DNA of 64,000 bases from JBKPNJ01 sp963695705 (GTDB taxonomy: Bacteria; Actinomycetota; Actinomycetes; Propionibacteriales; Nocardioidaceae): positions 671,788 to 735,787 of the forward strand of contig CAVOHB010000006.1 in NCBI GenBank assembly GCA_963695705.1. The letters are read 5' to 3'. A model generated the notes under the pieces. The model saw only the letters and a list, made by a program, of their open reading frames with translations. It did no database searches and was not told the origin of the DNA. Each line of letters starts with the position of its first letter. The first letter of the stretch is position 1. A program made the position numbers and the translations under genes. Positions 25,739-35,032 of the stretch are shown in pieces.

Positions 25739-26443
25739 ATGCTGATCGCCGCCTTCCCGGCCGGACCGTGGGCGACGAACTGCTACGTGGTGGCCGCGGG
25801 CAGCGGACAAGAGTGCGTTGTCATCGATCCCGGCAAGGACTCGACCGAAGGCGTCGCGGACATCGTCCGCGAGCAGCGGCTCAAGCCGGTGTCGATCCTG
25901 CTCACCCACGGCCACATCGACCACGTGTGGTGCGTCGTCCCCGTCGCGGGGGCCTACGAGTCACCGGCGTATCTGCACCCCGAGGACCGCCATCTGCTCA
26001 CCGACCCGATGGCCGGGATCTCTCCCGAGTCCGCGGCCATGCTTCTGGGGGCGGGATACGCGTTCGCCGAACCCGAGGACGTGCGTGAGCTCACCGACGG
26101 CATCGCTGTGGAGCTGGCCGGCATCACCTTCGCGGTGGACCACACGCCGGGCCACACGCCCGGCTCGGTGGTCTTCCGCGCGCCGTACGGCGGGCCCGAG
26201 GACGTGCCGGAGCTGATGTTCTCCGGGGACCTTCTCTTCGCGGGCTCGATCGGGCGCACAGACCTTCCCGGAGGCGACCACCGCACGATGCTCCGCAGCC
26301 TCAGCCTGAAGGTCATGCCGCTCGACGACCGGATCATCGTGCTTCCGGGCCACGGTCCCCAGACGTCGGTCGGCCGTGAGCGGGCGACGAACCCCTACCT
26401 GGCGGATCTCGCGCCGATCGACGGCCCGGTACGAGGCAGCTGA
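25739..26443 (+). CDS. MBL-fold metallo-hydrolase (glyoxalase II-like)
   Basis: A 234-residue metallo-beta-lactamase-fold enzyme. Metal ligands are seen in THGHIDH (HxHxDH, about residue 62), the later His in HTPGHTPGSVVF, the bridging Asp in MFSGDLLF and the last His in VLPGHGPQT. The N-terminus FPAGPWATNCYVVA and the order are those of the hydrolase that precedes hisS in most actinomycetes. The substrate is unknown; a thioester such as a lactoylthiol conjugate is plausible. hisS starts 3 bases after the stop. Confidence 0.94.
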   Translation: MLIAAFPAGPWATNCYVVAAGSGQECVVIDPGKDSTEGVADIVREQRLKPVSILLTHGHIDHVWCVVPVAGAYESPAYLHPEDRHLLTDPMAGISPESAAMLLGAGYAFAEPEDVRELTDGIAVELAGITFAVDHTPGHTPGSVVFRAPYGGPEDVPELMFSGDLLFAGSIGRTDLPGGDHRTMLRSLSLKVMPLDDRIIVLPGHGPQTSVGRERATNPYLADLAPIDGPVRGS

Positions 26444-26446
26444 GCG

Positions 26447-27789
26447 ATGGCCAAGATCCACCCGATCAGCGGTTTTCCCGAATGGCTGCCCAGGGAACGC
26501 ATCGTCGAACAGACGTTCCTCGACACGATCCGCCGTACCTTCGAGCTGCACGGCTTCGCGTCGGTCGAGACGCGATCGGTCGAGCCCGTCGACGTCCTGC
26601 TCGGCAAGAGTGAGGTCGACCACGAGATCTACGCACTGCGCCGTCTGCAGGCCGATGACGGGGACGACCCCGCCTCACTCGCCCTTCACTACGACCTGAC
26701 CGTCCCCTTCGCCCGCTACGTGCTCGAGCACGCCGGGAAGCTCGAGTTCCCGTTCAGGCGGTACCAGATCCAGCGGTGCTGGCGTGGCGAACGACCCCAG
26801 GAGGGCCGCTACCGGGAGTTCGTGCAGGCCGACATCGACGTCGTGGCCCGTGACACCCTCTCGGCGGAGTACGAGATCGAGATGCCGCTGATCGCGGCCG
26901 AGGCCCTACGCGGCCTGCCGGTGCCAAATTCCGTGTGCAAGTCAGCAACAGGAAGATCCCCGAGGGTTTCTACCGCGGACTCGGACTCACCGACGTGGTG
27001 TCCGTACTCCGGATCGTCGACAAGCTCGACAAGGTCGGTCCCGACGTGGTCACCACGCTGCTGGTGGAGGAGGCGGGAGCCACCCCCGCGCAGGCACAGG
27101 CGTGCCTCGAGCTGGCCGGCATCAGCAGCACCGACGGCTCCTTCGCCGACCGGGTCCTCTCGCTGGGGGTCAGCGATGCGACGCTGCAGACCGGTCTGGA
27201 CGAGCTGTCCGCAGTCATGGAGGCCGCGGTCGAGCATGCTCCCGGTCTGTTGGTGGCGGACCTGAGGATCGCACGAGGACTCGACTACTACACCGGCACG
27301 GTGTACGAGACCCAGCTCGCCGGTCACGAGTCACTCGGGTCGATCTGCTCCGGAGGCCGGTACGAGTCACTCGCCAGCGACGGCCGGGTCACGTACCCAG
27401 GCGTCGGGATCTCGATCGGTGTCTCCCGGCTGCTGGGGCGACTGCTCGGCCAGCGACTCCTGACCGCGACCAGATCGACGCCGACCTGCGTGCTGATCGC
27501 GCTACCCGATGCCGAGTCGCGCCGCGGCTGCATGCGTACCGCGGCCCGGCTCCGGTCGCGGGGGATACCCGCGGAGGTCTCGGCGACGGCCGCGAAGTAC
27601 GGCCGGCAGATCAGGTTCGCCGAGCGACGCGGCATCCCGTTCGTCTGGTTCCCGCAGCAGGACGGCACCCACCAGGTGCGTGACATCCGCTCCGGGTCCC
27701 AGCACGACGCCGACCCGGATGCCTGGAGTCCGCCGGCCGAGGACCTCTACCCGAGAGTGATCGAGACCCCACCGGAGACCCTGCCATGA
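26447..27789 (+). CDS. hisS: Histidine--tRNA ligase (one-base frameshift near 26926-26928)
   Basis: Class II synthetase that charges tRNA-His. The first frame gives HPISGFPEWLPRER, motif 1, YDLTVPFARYV, and motif 2 FRRYQIQRCWRGERPQEGRYREF, to GLPVP. The second starts QVSNRKIPEGFYRGLGL and runs through the histidine loop ARGLDYYTGTVYE and SIGVSRLLGRL to the anticodon domain. Adding one base to the AAA run at 26926-26928 joins them as LPVPKFRVQVSNRK, giving 447 residues. Every catalytic motif is then intact, so error is more likely than decay. The stop overlaps aspS (ATGA). Confidence 0.93.
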
Positions 27790-29554
27790 TGCGCACCCAC
27801 GATGCCGGGACGCTCAGCGCCGACGACGTCGGCAGCACGGTCACGCTGGCCGGCTGGGTCGCGCGCCGGCGCGACCACGGCGGGGTGGCGTTCCTCGACC
27901 TGCGGGACGCGAGCGGTGTCGTGCAGGTCGTCGTCCGCGACGAGGAGACCGCACGACCGCTGCGATCGGAGTTCTGCCTGCGGGTCGTCGGCGAGGTCTC
28001 CCGACGGCCCGAGGGCAATGCCAACCCCAAGCTGCCGACCGGCGACATCGAGGTCGTCGCGGCAGACGTCGATGTCCTCAGTGAGTCCGCGGCGCTGCCG
28101 TTCCCGGTCGAGGAACGCACCGCCAGCCCGGTGAACGAGGAGACGCGGCTGCACTACCGCTACCTCGATCTCCGTCGTGCGGAGATGGCGGCGAACCTGC
28201 GCCTGCGGGCCAACGTGACACGGATCATCCGCGAGGTGATGTCCGCCGAGGGCTTCCACGACGTGGAGACGCCGTACCTCACCCGGTCCACGCCGGAGGG
28301 CGCTCGCGACTTCGTGGTACCGGTGCGCCTGCAGCCGGGCTCGTGGTACGCCCTGCCCCAGTCACCCCAGTTGTTCAAGCAGCTCCTGATGGTCGCCGGA
28401 CTGGAGCGCTACTACCAGATCGCCCGGTGCTTCCGCGACGAGGACTTCCGGGCCGACCGCCAGCCGGAGTTCACCCAGCTCGACATCGAGATGTCGTTCG
28501 CGGACTCCGACGACGTGATCGCTCTCACCGAACGTGTCCTCCTCCGCCTGTGGCGTGACATCGTTGGACACGAGCTGAGCAGCCCGATCGCCCGGATGAC
28601 CTACGCCGAGGCGATGCGCCGCTACGGCACCGACCGTCCCGACCTGCGGTTCGACTGTGAGCTGGTCGACTTCACCGGCTACTTCGCCGACACCCCGTTC
28701 CGGCTCTTCCAGCCCAAGGGTGACGACTGGTACGTCGGTGCTGTCGTCATGCCGGGCGGCGCCTCACAGCCACGCAAGCAGCTCGACGCCTGGCAGGACT
28801 GGGCAAGGCAGCACGGCGCGAAGGGCCTGGCCTATGTGCTGGTCGGTGACAACGGTGAGCTCGGCGGACCGGTGGCGAAGAACCTCTCCGAGGACGAGAG
28901 GGCCGGTCTGGCCGCGCACGCCGGCGCCGAGCCCGGAGACTGCGTGTTCTTCGCCGCCGGCCCGATGTCGGACTCTCTCGGAGTGCTCGCGGCGGCGCGA
29001 CTGGAGATCGGGGAACGCTGCGGTCTCGTCGACGACACACGCTGGGAGTTCGTGTGGGTCGTCCAGGCGCCGATGTTCGAGCGCACGGACACCGGCTGGA
29101 CCGCGATCCACCATCCCTTCACCGCACCGACCGGGCAGTGGGCAGACAGCTTCCACACGATGCCCGCGCAGGCGCTGTCGCAGGCCTACGACATCGTCCT
29201 CAACGGGTCGGAGATCGGCGGCGGCTCGATCCGTATCCACCGAGCCGACATGCAAGAACGCGTCTTCGACGTCATCGGGGTGTCGCGGGCGGAAGCCGAG
29301 AGCCAGTTCGGGTTCCTGCTCGAGGCCTTGAGGTACGGACCGCCGCCGCACGGCGGCATCGCCCTGGGTCTGGACCGGCTCTGCGCCTTGTTGGCCGGCG
29401 CCGAGTCGATCCGCGACGTCATCGCGTTTCCCAAACAGCGTCGGGCAGTGACCCGCTGACGGGGGCACCCGCGCCGATCAGCCCTGCGCAGCGACGCGAA
29501 GCGGGGGTGGACTTCGATCCGTCGGCGGCGGCCCGACGCAACGTCACCGGGTGA
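27786..29554 (+). CDS. aspS: Aspartate--tRNA ligase (C-terminal frameshift near 29433-29435)
   Basis: Charges tRNA-Asp, perhaps also tRNA-Asn as in many bacteria lacking AsnRS. An OB-fold anticodon domain (1-110; DHGGVAFLDLRDASGVVQVV), the class II core with YCFRDED-like QIARCFRDEDFRADRQPEFTQLD, a bacterial GAD insertion, and motif 3 GGIALGLDRL are present. As read, the frame stops at 29459 after AFPKQRRAVTR. Adding one A at 29433-29435 gives AFPKTASGSDPLTGAPAPIS and a stop at 29552-29554, restoring the family tail and a length of 589 residues. Confidence 0.94.
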
Positions 29555-29631
29555 CCGATTCGGCCAGGCGACGGGCAGCCGACGGGCCTGACGGCTCGGC
29601 CGCACCCCCTGCTCCCGCCGGTAAGAGTTCT

Positions 29632-29691
29632 CATTTCGTTACCTGTTGGGCATCGAAGTGCCGTACCAGGTCGAATATGGTCCTGAATCAC
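29632..29691 (+). promoter_or_regulatory. Conserved element A upstream of the ABC substrate-binding gene
   Basis: Shares TTTCGTTACC, GGG-N-ATCG, ACCAGGTC and AATAT-N-GTCCTG with 31726-31785 at identical spacing over about 55 bases. TATGGT (29675-29680) could be a -10 box. The inverted repeat ACCAGG...CCT is weaker than in the second copy. Confidence 0.65.
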
Positions 29692-29773
29692 TGAGCGCCC
29701 CTCATGGGGCCAGGAGCCGCCGATGAGTTCGATCGTCGGCGTGCGCAACACCTAGGAAGGTGGGAAGTCTTCG

Positions 29774-31558
29774 ATGCGATTGAAATCTGCGGCAGTAGCG
29801 ACTGCGGTCGGGGCCCTGATGGCCCTGGCCGCCTGTGGCGGTGGTGACAGCAACAGCGGTTCTCCCAGCGCCGGACAGTCTTCGCCGGACATCAGCAAAT
29901 CCGGTGCGGACGCCGGGCAGTTGCTCCCGAATGAGACAGGCCCTGCCCCAGCGGTCGAGGGCTCCCAAGAGGGCGGCACGATCACGGTGAGCTACAGTTC
30001 CGCGCCCGCCGCGGACGCCTTCGACCCCACCGAGAACTACTACCAGGACGCTCTGGCGATCGACAGCGACCTGATCATCCGGTCCCTGACGCAGTTCAGG
30101 TTCAATCCGAAGACCGGGCAGAACGACCTGGTGCCCGATATGGCCACCAACCTCGGCACGTCCAACAAGGCCCAGACGGAGTGGACCTTCGAGCTGCGTC
30201 CCGGGCTGAAGTACGAGAACGGCGACCCGGTCACGGCCGACGACGTTGCCTACGGCGTGATGCGGTCCTTCGCCAAGGAGGAGCTGCCCACCGGCCCGAC
30301 GTACAACCAGTCGTACTTCCTGGACGGCGACACCTACAAGGGGCCCTACAAGGACGGCACCAACTACAAGGGCGTGAAGGTCAACGGCAACAAGATCACG
30401 ATCATCTGCCGTAAGCCGTTCCCGGACATGCCCTACTACGCCTCGTACCCGATCGTGTCGGCCATTCCGCAGTCGGCCGACACCAACCCGACCCAGTACG
30501 GACGGCACCCGCTGTCCACCGGTCCCTACATGTTCGACACCTACAAGCCGGGCAACCAGCTGGTCCTCGTGAAGAACCCCAACTGGGATCCCGCGACCGA
30601 CCCGGGCCGTCATCAGTTCGTCGACAAGTGGATCTTCAACTTCGGTGTCGACACGACCAAGGAAGACAACGAGCTGATCAACGACACCGGTGAGGCCCAG
30701 ACGTCGCTGACCTACGACAACATCCTGGCGTCTGACTACCCGACGGCTGAGCAGGCCGGCGTCATCGACGACGGTAGGCTCGTGATCGGAACCCAGCCCT
30801 GTACACGGTTGTGGTATCTCGACATGCGCAAGATCACCGATCTCAAGGTCCGTCAGGCGATCGGCTGGGCCTATCCCTACGAGGCGGCCTGGAAGGCTGC
30901 CGGTTACATCAAGGGCCTGACGATCATTCCAGGCACCACCCTGCTGCCACCCGGCACGCCAGGTCGGCTCGAATTCGACCCGCTGGGCAACAAGGGCGAG
31001 ATCACCGACACGGCAAAGGCCAAGCAGCTGCTGACCGATGCCAATGCACTCGGCTATGAGGTCAAGTGGTACTACCAGGCCGACGTCCCGGAGTCGGTGG
31101 CCGGCATGAAGGCGGTCAGCGCCAGTCTCAACGAAGCCGGGTTCAAGGCAAGCCCGATCGCATCGTCGAGCGACACGATCCGTGACGACCTGGAGAACCC
31201 GAACGCGCCGACGAACGTCGCTTCCGTCGGATGGTGCTCGGACTGGCCGTCAGGCTCGACCTGGTTCCCGCAGGTCTGGTACGGACCACTGATCAAGCAG
31301 AACCCGACCAGCGCTCCCAACAAGTCCTACCTCGACGACCCCACTGTCAACAAGAAGATCGACACGATCGTCGCGGAGCCGCTCGCGAAGTCGCTGCCGG
31401 CGTGGGGCGAGCTGGACAAGTACATCATGGAGAACATCTACCCGAACGTGGTCACCGGATACGAGGGAACGGCACTCCTCCGGGGCTCCAAGGTCGGTGG
31501 GTTCCTGGGCACGACCGACGGCATGCCGCCGTTCGCCAACCTCTACATCACCCAGTGA
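29774..31558 (+). CDS. Peptide ABC transporter substrate-binding lipoprotein (family 5)
   Basis: Extracellular receptor for peptides or a similar ligand. The 594-residue protein starts MRLKSAAVATAVGALMALAACGGG: a lipoprotein signal peptide with lipobox LAAC (Cys21). A Gly/Ser linker follows. SBP family 5 features include WTFELRPGLKYENGDPVTADDVAYG, HPLSTGPYMFDTYKPG and DLKVRQAIGWAY. The ligand cannot be read; DppA/OppA-type peptides are most likely. Its GAAGGTGGGAAG site is 10-15 bases upstream. The transporter genes follow after a hairpin and a second copy of the upstream element, so it may be expressed at a higher level than the rest. Confidence 0.93.
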   Translation: MRLKSAAVATAVGALMALAACGGGDSNSGSPSAGQSSPDISKSGADAGQLLPNETGPAPAVEGSQEGGTITVSYSSAPAADAFDPTENYYQDALAIDSDLIIRSLTQFRFNPKTGQNDLVPDMATNLGTSNKAQTEWTFELRPGLKYENGDPVTADDVAYGVMRSFAKEELPTGPTYNQSYFLDGDTYKGPYKDGTNYKGVKVNGNKITIICRKPFPDMPYYASYPIVSAIPQSADTNPTQYGRHPLSTGPYMFDTYKPGNQLVLVKNPNWDPATDPGRHQFVDKWIFNFGVDTTKEDNELINDTGEAQTSLTYDNILASDYPTAEQAGVIDDGRLVIGTQPCTRLWYLDMRKITDLKVRQAIGWAYPYEAAWKAAGYIKGLTIIPGTTLLPPGTPGRLEFDPLGNKGEITDTAKAKQLLTDANALGYEVKWYYQADVPESVAGMKAVSASLNEAGFKASPIASSSDTIRDDLENPNAPTNVASVGWCSDWPSGSTWFPQVWYGPLIKQNPTSAPNKSYLDDPTVNKKIDTIVAEPLAKSLPAWGELDKYIMENIYPNVVTGYEGTALLRGSKVGGFLGTTDGMPPFANLYITQ

Positions 31559-31605
31559 GGGAGCGCGCAGCGTAACGTCGACAGATAGATAGTTCCGACA
31601 GCCAG

Positions 31606-31647
31606 ACGGCTGGTGGGAGTGGGCGGATGCCCGCTCCCACCAGCCGT
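31606..31647 (+). terminator. Strong hairpin after the substrate-binding gene
   Basis: ACGGCTGGTGGGAG (31606-31619) pairs fully with CTCCCACCAGCCGT (31634-31647); the loop itself has a GGGC/GCCC pair. The T-tract after it is short (TTTG), so it may be a partial terminator or an mRNA-stabilising hairpin that raises receptor-to-permease ratio. Confidence 0.75.
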
Positions 31648-31725
31648 TTGCGGTGTCGCGCCGAGGCACGCGGTTCACGAGCGCAGCGCGGCGCAGGCGG
31701 TTATGCTGCGCCCGTGAAGCGTTCC

Positions 31726-31785
31726 CGTTTCGTTACCGGATGGGGATCGTGAAGGCCGACCAGGTCCAATATCGTCCTGGTCACC
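31726..31785 (+). promoter_or_regulatory. Conserved element B upstream of the permease genes
   Basis: Second copy of the element at 29632. It contains a 7-bp inverted repeat, GACCAGG (31758-31764) and CCTGGTC (31776-31782), around AATAT. The spacing between the TTTCGTTACC and CAGGTC blocks is the same in both copies. Confidence 0.65.
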
Positions 31786-31837
31786 GGACGCTCGCGGGGG
31801 CCGACCGGGACCCCGCGGATGCGGAAGAGAGGTCGCG

Positions 31838-32821
31838 ATGACCATCACGATGTCGGGGCTGCCGAGCCCCGAGCACGCGGGTGACGAGCCCGAGCGCCCG
31901 ACCGATGCCATCGCCGGCAAGTCACCCACTCGCATCGCGATGGAGCGTCTCCGGCAGGACAAGGTGGCGATGTTCTGCGCCTTCATCGTCTTGTTGTTCG
32001 TCATCATCGCGATCTTCGCGCCGCTGCTGTGCAAGCTGTTCGGTGTCGAGCTTCGCAAGGGCACGCCGGACATGACCGACACGTTCGGTTTCCCGTTGGA
32101 AGGTCCGAGCCTCGACCACCCCTTCGGCATCGAGCCCAGGTCCGGAAACGACCTGTTGGCCGAGTGGTTCTACGGCGCGCGCACGTCGATGATCGTCGCC
32201 ACTGCCGCGACGGTGGGCTCCACCATGATCGGTGTGGTCATCGGGCTGCTGGCCGGTTTCAGCAGGGGCTGGCTCGACCGGATCCTCAGCTGGATCACCG
32301 ACGTGTTCCTGTGCCTGCCACAGCTGCTGATGTTCGTCGCCGTCGGCGTCATCCTCATCCAGCGGTTCGGTCAGAGCGCCGACACGCTGGTCAGAGCGCA
32401 GTTCATCTCCCTCATCACGGTGCTCACCGTCCTCTCCTGGATGGGTCTCATGCGGCTGATCCGGGGCGAGGTGTTCTCGCTGCGTGAACGGGAGTTCGTA
32501 CAGTCGGCCAGGGTGATCGGCGTCCCCACCCGGCAGGTGCTGTTCAAGGAGCTGCTGCCCAACATGCTGGCTCCGATCATCATCTCGATCTCGCTGGGGC
32601 TTCCGGCGTTCGTCTCGGCCGAAGCCGGACTGGCCTACCTGGGCGTCGGCATCACCGGCTATCCGTCCTGGGGCCAGACCGTCAACCGGGCGGTCGGCTA
32701 CTTCCAGAGCGACCCGCTGTTCCTGTGGGAGCCGGTGCTCGGGATCACCGTGCTCGTCATCACCCTCAACCTGCTGGGCGACTCCATCCGGGACGCCTTC
32801 GACCCCAAGACCCGCCGATGA
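31838..32821 (+). CDS. Peptide ABC transporter permease, DppC/OppC type
   Basis: One of the two membrane subunits of the importer. The 327-residue protein has about six helices; the cytoplasmic N-terminus is followed by KVAMFCAFIVLLFVIIAIFAPLL. The DppC-specific segment HPFGIEPRSGNDLLAEWFYGARTS and the EAA loop REFVQSARVIGVPTRQVLFKELLPN are present, as is SAEAGLAYLGVGI. The C-type subunit comes before the B-type here, the reverse of the usual order. The DppB-like gene follows after 136 bases. Confidence 0.93.
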   Translation: MTITMSGLPSPEHAGDEPERPTDAIAGKSPTRIAMERLRQDKVAMFCAFIVLLFVIIAIFAPLLCKLFGVELRKGTPDMTDTFGFPLEGPSLDHPFGIEPRSGNDLLAEWFYGARTSMIVATAATVGSTMIGVVIGLLAGFSRGWLDRILSWITDVFLCLPQLLMFVAVGVILIQRFGQSADTLVRAQFISLITVLTVLSWMGLMRLIRGEVFSLREREFVQSARVIGVPTRQVLFKELLPNMLAPIIISISLGLPAFVSAEAGLAYLGVGITGYPSWGQTVNRAVGYFQSDPLFLWEPVLGITVLVITLNLLGDSIRDAFDPKTRR

Positions 32822-32957
32822 CATCGAGGATCCCGAGCTACGGAGCGGCGCCTTAATACACAGAGGTTCAACGACACCGAGAGATTGCGAGCGGAGGCGG
32901 GATCGGCGGGCGACAGCCAGCGCGACCAGGCCACGCAGAAGCAGAGGAGAGTCAGGG

Positions 32958-33948
32958 ATGGTCGGTTACGTCGTCCGCCGCACGATTTCAGGGTTCCTCA
33001 CCCTGATCGCGATCAGCTTCATGACGTTCGCCCTGTTCACCTACGGTCCCAGCGACCCGGCAGAGGCGATGTGCACGTCCGCCCAGTGCACGCCGGCAAA
33101 GCTCGAACTGATCCGCGAGAACCTCGGCTTGAACGAGCCGTTCATGACGCAGTACACCACCTACATGAAGGGCATCGTGCAGGACCGGGAGATCTCGTCC
33201 GGCGAGCTTTCGGTGACCTGCTACGCGCCCTGCCTGGGCATCAGCTTCAAGCTCGGTGAACCCGTGCGTCCATACCTGATGGAGCGGCTGCCGGCAACTA
33301 TCTCCGTGGCGGTCGGCGGCAGCCATGATCTTCCTGCCGCTCGGAGTGCTGATCGGGGTGATCGCCGCGCGATATCGAGGCACGTCGACGGACAAGCTCG
33401 TCGTCACATCCAGCCTGATCATCAGCGCGATCCCGTACTACCTGGTGGCCCTGCTCGCCTATCTCTTCCTCGTCAGCAAGTGGGGCATCTTCGGTGAGAC
33501 CGGCTACTATCCGATCACCGAGAACCCGTTCAAGTGGTTCAGTGGACTGCTCCTGCCGTGGATCGTCATCGGTATCACCAGCTCGGTCACCTATGCACGG
33601 TTCAGCCGAGGGTCCATGGTCGAGTCACTGGGGGAGGACTATGTCCGGTCCGCGAGGGCCAAAGGGGTCGGGCAGAAGTCGGTCATCGTGCGGCACGCGC
33701 TCCGCTCCGCGCTCGTGCCCGTCATCACCATCTTCGGGCTGGAGTTCGCCACCCTGCTCTCGGGCACGGTCTTCACCGAGAAGATCTTCGCCATCGACGG
33801 CGTCGGAAAGGCGGCGATCGACGCGATCAGCGCCTCGGACCTGCCGTTGATCGAGGCGACGGTGCTGCTGGCGGCCTTCCTGATCGTCGCCGGGAACATC
33901 GTCGTGGACATGATGTACAGCTGGCTCGATCCGAGGGTGCGACTGTGA
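32958..33948 (+). CDS. Peptide ABC transporter permease, DppB/OppB type (one-base frameshift near 33315-33319)
   Basis: Second membrane subunit. The first frame gives VGYVVRRTISGFLTLIAISFMTF, GPSDPAEAMC and ERLPATISVAVG; the second gives MIFLPLGVLIGVIAARY, the EAA loop EDYVRSARAKGVGQKSVIVRHALRSALVP and GTVFTEKIFAIDGVG. Removing one G at 33315-33319 joins them as ATISVAVGAAMIFLPLGV, 329 residues. The ATG at 32958 has AGAGGAGAG upstream. The frameshift is most likely sequence error since both halves are fully conserved. oppD-like follows after 10 bases. Confidence 0.92.
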
Positions 33949-33958
33949 TGAGGCAAGC

Positions 33959-35032
33959 ATGAGCACATCGATGACGGACTCCTCCGAGCCGTTCCTGGTC
34001 GTGGACGACCTGACCGTCGCGTTCCCGACGGCAGACGGGCTCGTCCGCGCCGTGACCGAGCTGAGCTACCAGGTCGAGCTCGGCAAGACGTTGGGCATCG
34101 TCGGTGAGTCCGGCTCCGGCAAGAGCGTCTCGTCGATGGCGATCCTGGGCCTGCACGACCCCAAGCGCAGCCGGATGAGCGGCTCGATCCGCATCGACGG
34201 CTCGGAGATCCTGGGCATGAGCGAGGCCGACATGCGGGCCGTGCGCGGCAACCAGGCGGCCATGATCTTCCAGGACCCGCTCACCGCTCTGCATCCCTTC
34301 TACACGGTCGGCAAGCAGATCATCGAGGCCTACCGCTGCCACCACGACGCCAGCAAGTCGGTCTCGCGCAAGCGGGCGATCGAGATGCTCGACCTGGTAG
34401 GGATCCCGCAGCCGGACCAGCGGGTCGACGACTACCCGCACCAGTTCTCCGGCGGGATGCGCCAACGGGCCATGATCGCGATGTCGCTGGTCAACGACCC
34501 CAAGCTGCTCATTGCCGACGAGCCCACCACCGCGCTCGACGTCACCGTGCAGGCGCAGATCCTGGACCTGCTGCAGGACATGCAGCGGGAGTTCGGGTCC
34601 GCCATCATCCTGATCACCCACGACCTGGGGGTGGTCGCCGAGGTCGCCGACGACGTGCTGGTGATGTACGGCGGTCGTGCGGTGGAGTACGGCGCGACCA
34701 AGGAGATCCTCACGAACCCCGAGATGCCGTACACGTGGGGGCTGCTGGCCAGCATCCCCGACGTGGTCGGGGACACCTCGAAGCCACTCATCCCGATCCC
34801 GGGCACCCCGCCGAGCCTGCTTCGGCCGCCGCCGGGCTGTCCGTTCGAACCCCGCTGCCGGTTCGTCGAGTACGTCGAGGGCGACAAGTGTCGCGACGAA
34901 CTGCCGCCGCTGGCGCCCGGTGGACGCGGGCTGGGACATCTCAAGCGCTGCCATCTGCGTGACCCGGACTCGTTGTTCCACGCCGAGATCGAGACTGTGA
35001 TCGCTACCGAGGGACATGTGACCCATGAGTGA
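33959..35032 (+). CDS. Peptide ABC transporter ATP-binding protein, DppD/OppD type
   Basis: First ATPase of the importer, 357 residues. Walker A GESGSGKS, Q-loop QAAMIFQDPLTALHP, signature FSGGMRQRAMIAM, Walker B LLIADEPTTALD and the H-loop LITHDLGVVAEVAD are all intact. The C-terminal oligopeptide/dipeptide domain carries the Cys cluster PPGCPFEPRCRFVEY. It overlaps the next ATPase gene by 8 bases, showing coupled translation. Confidence 0.95.
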   Translation: MSTSMTDSSEPFLVVDDLTVAFPTADGLVRAVTELSYQVELGKTLGIVGESGSGKSVSSMAILGLHDPKRSRMSGSIRIDGSEILGMSEADMRAVRGNQAAMIFQDPLTALHPFYTVGKQIIEAYRCHHDASKSVSRKRAIEMLDLVGIPQPDQRVDDYPHQFSGGMRQRAMIAMSLVNDPKLLIADEPTTALDVTVQAQILDLLQDMQREFGSAIILITHDLGVVAEVADDVLVMYGGRAVEYGATKEILTNPEMPYTWGLLASIPDVVGDTSKPLIPIPGTPPSLLRPPPGCPFEPRCRFVEYVEGDKCRDELPPLAPGGRGLGHLKRCHLRDPDSLFHAEIETVIATEGHVTHE

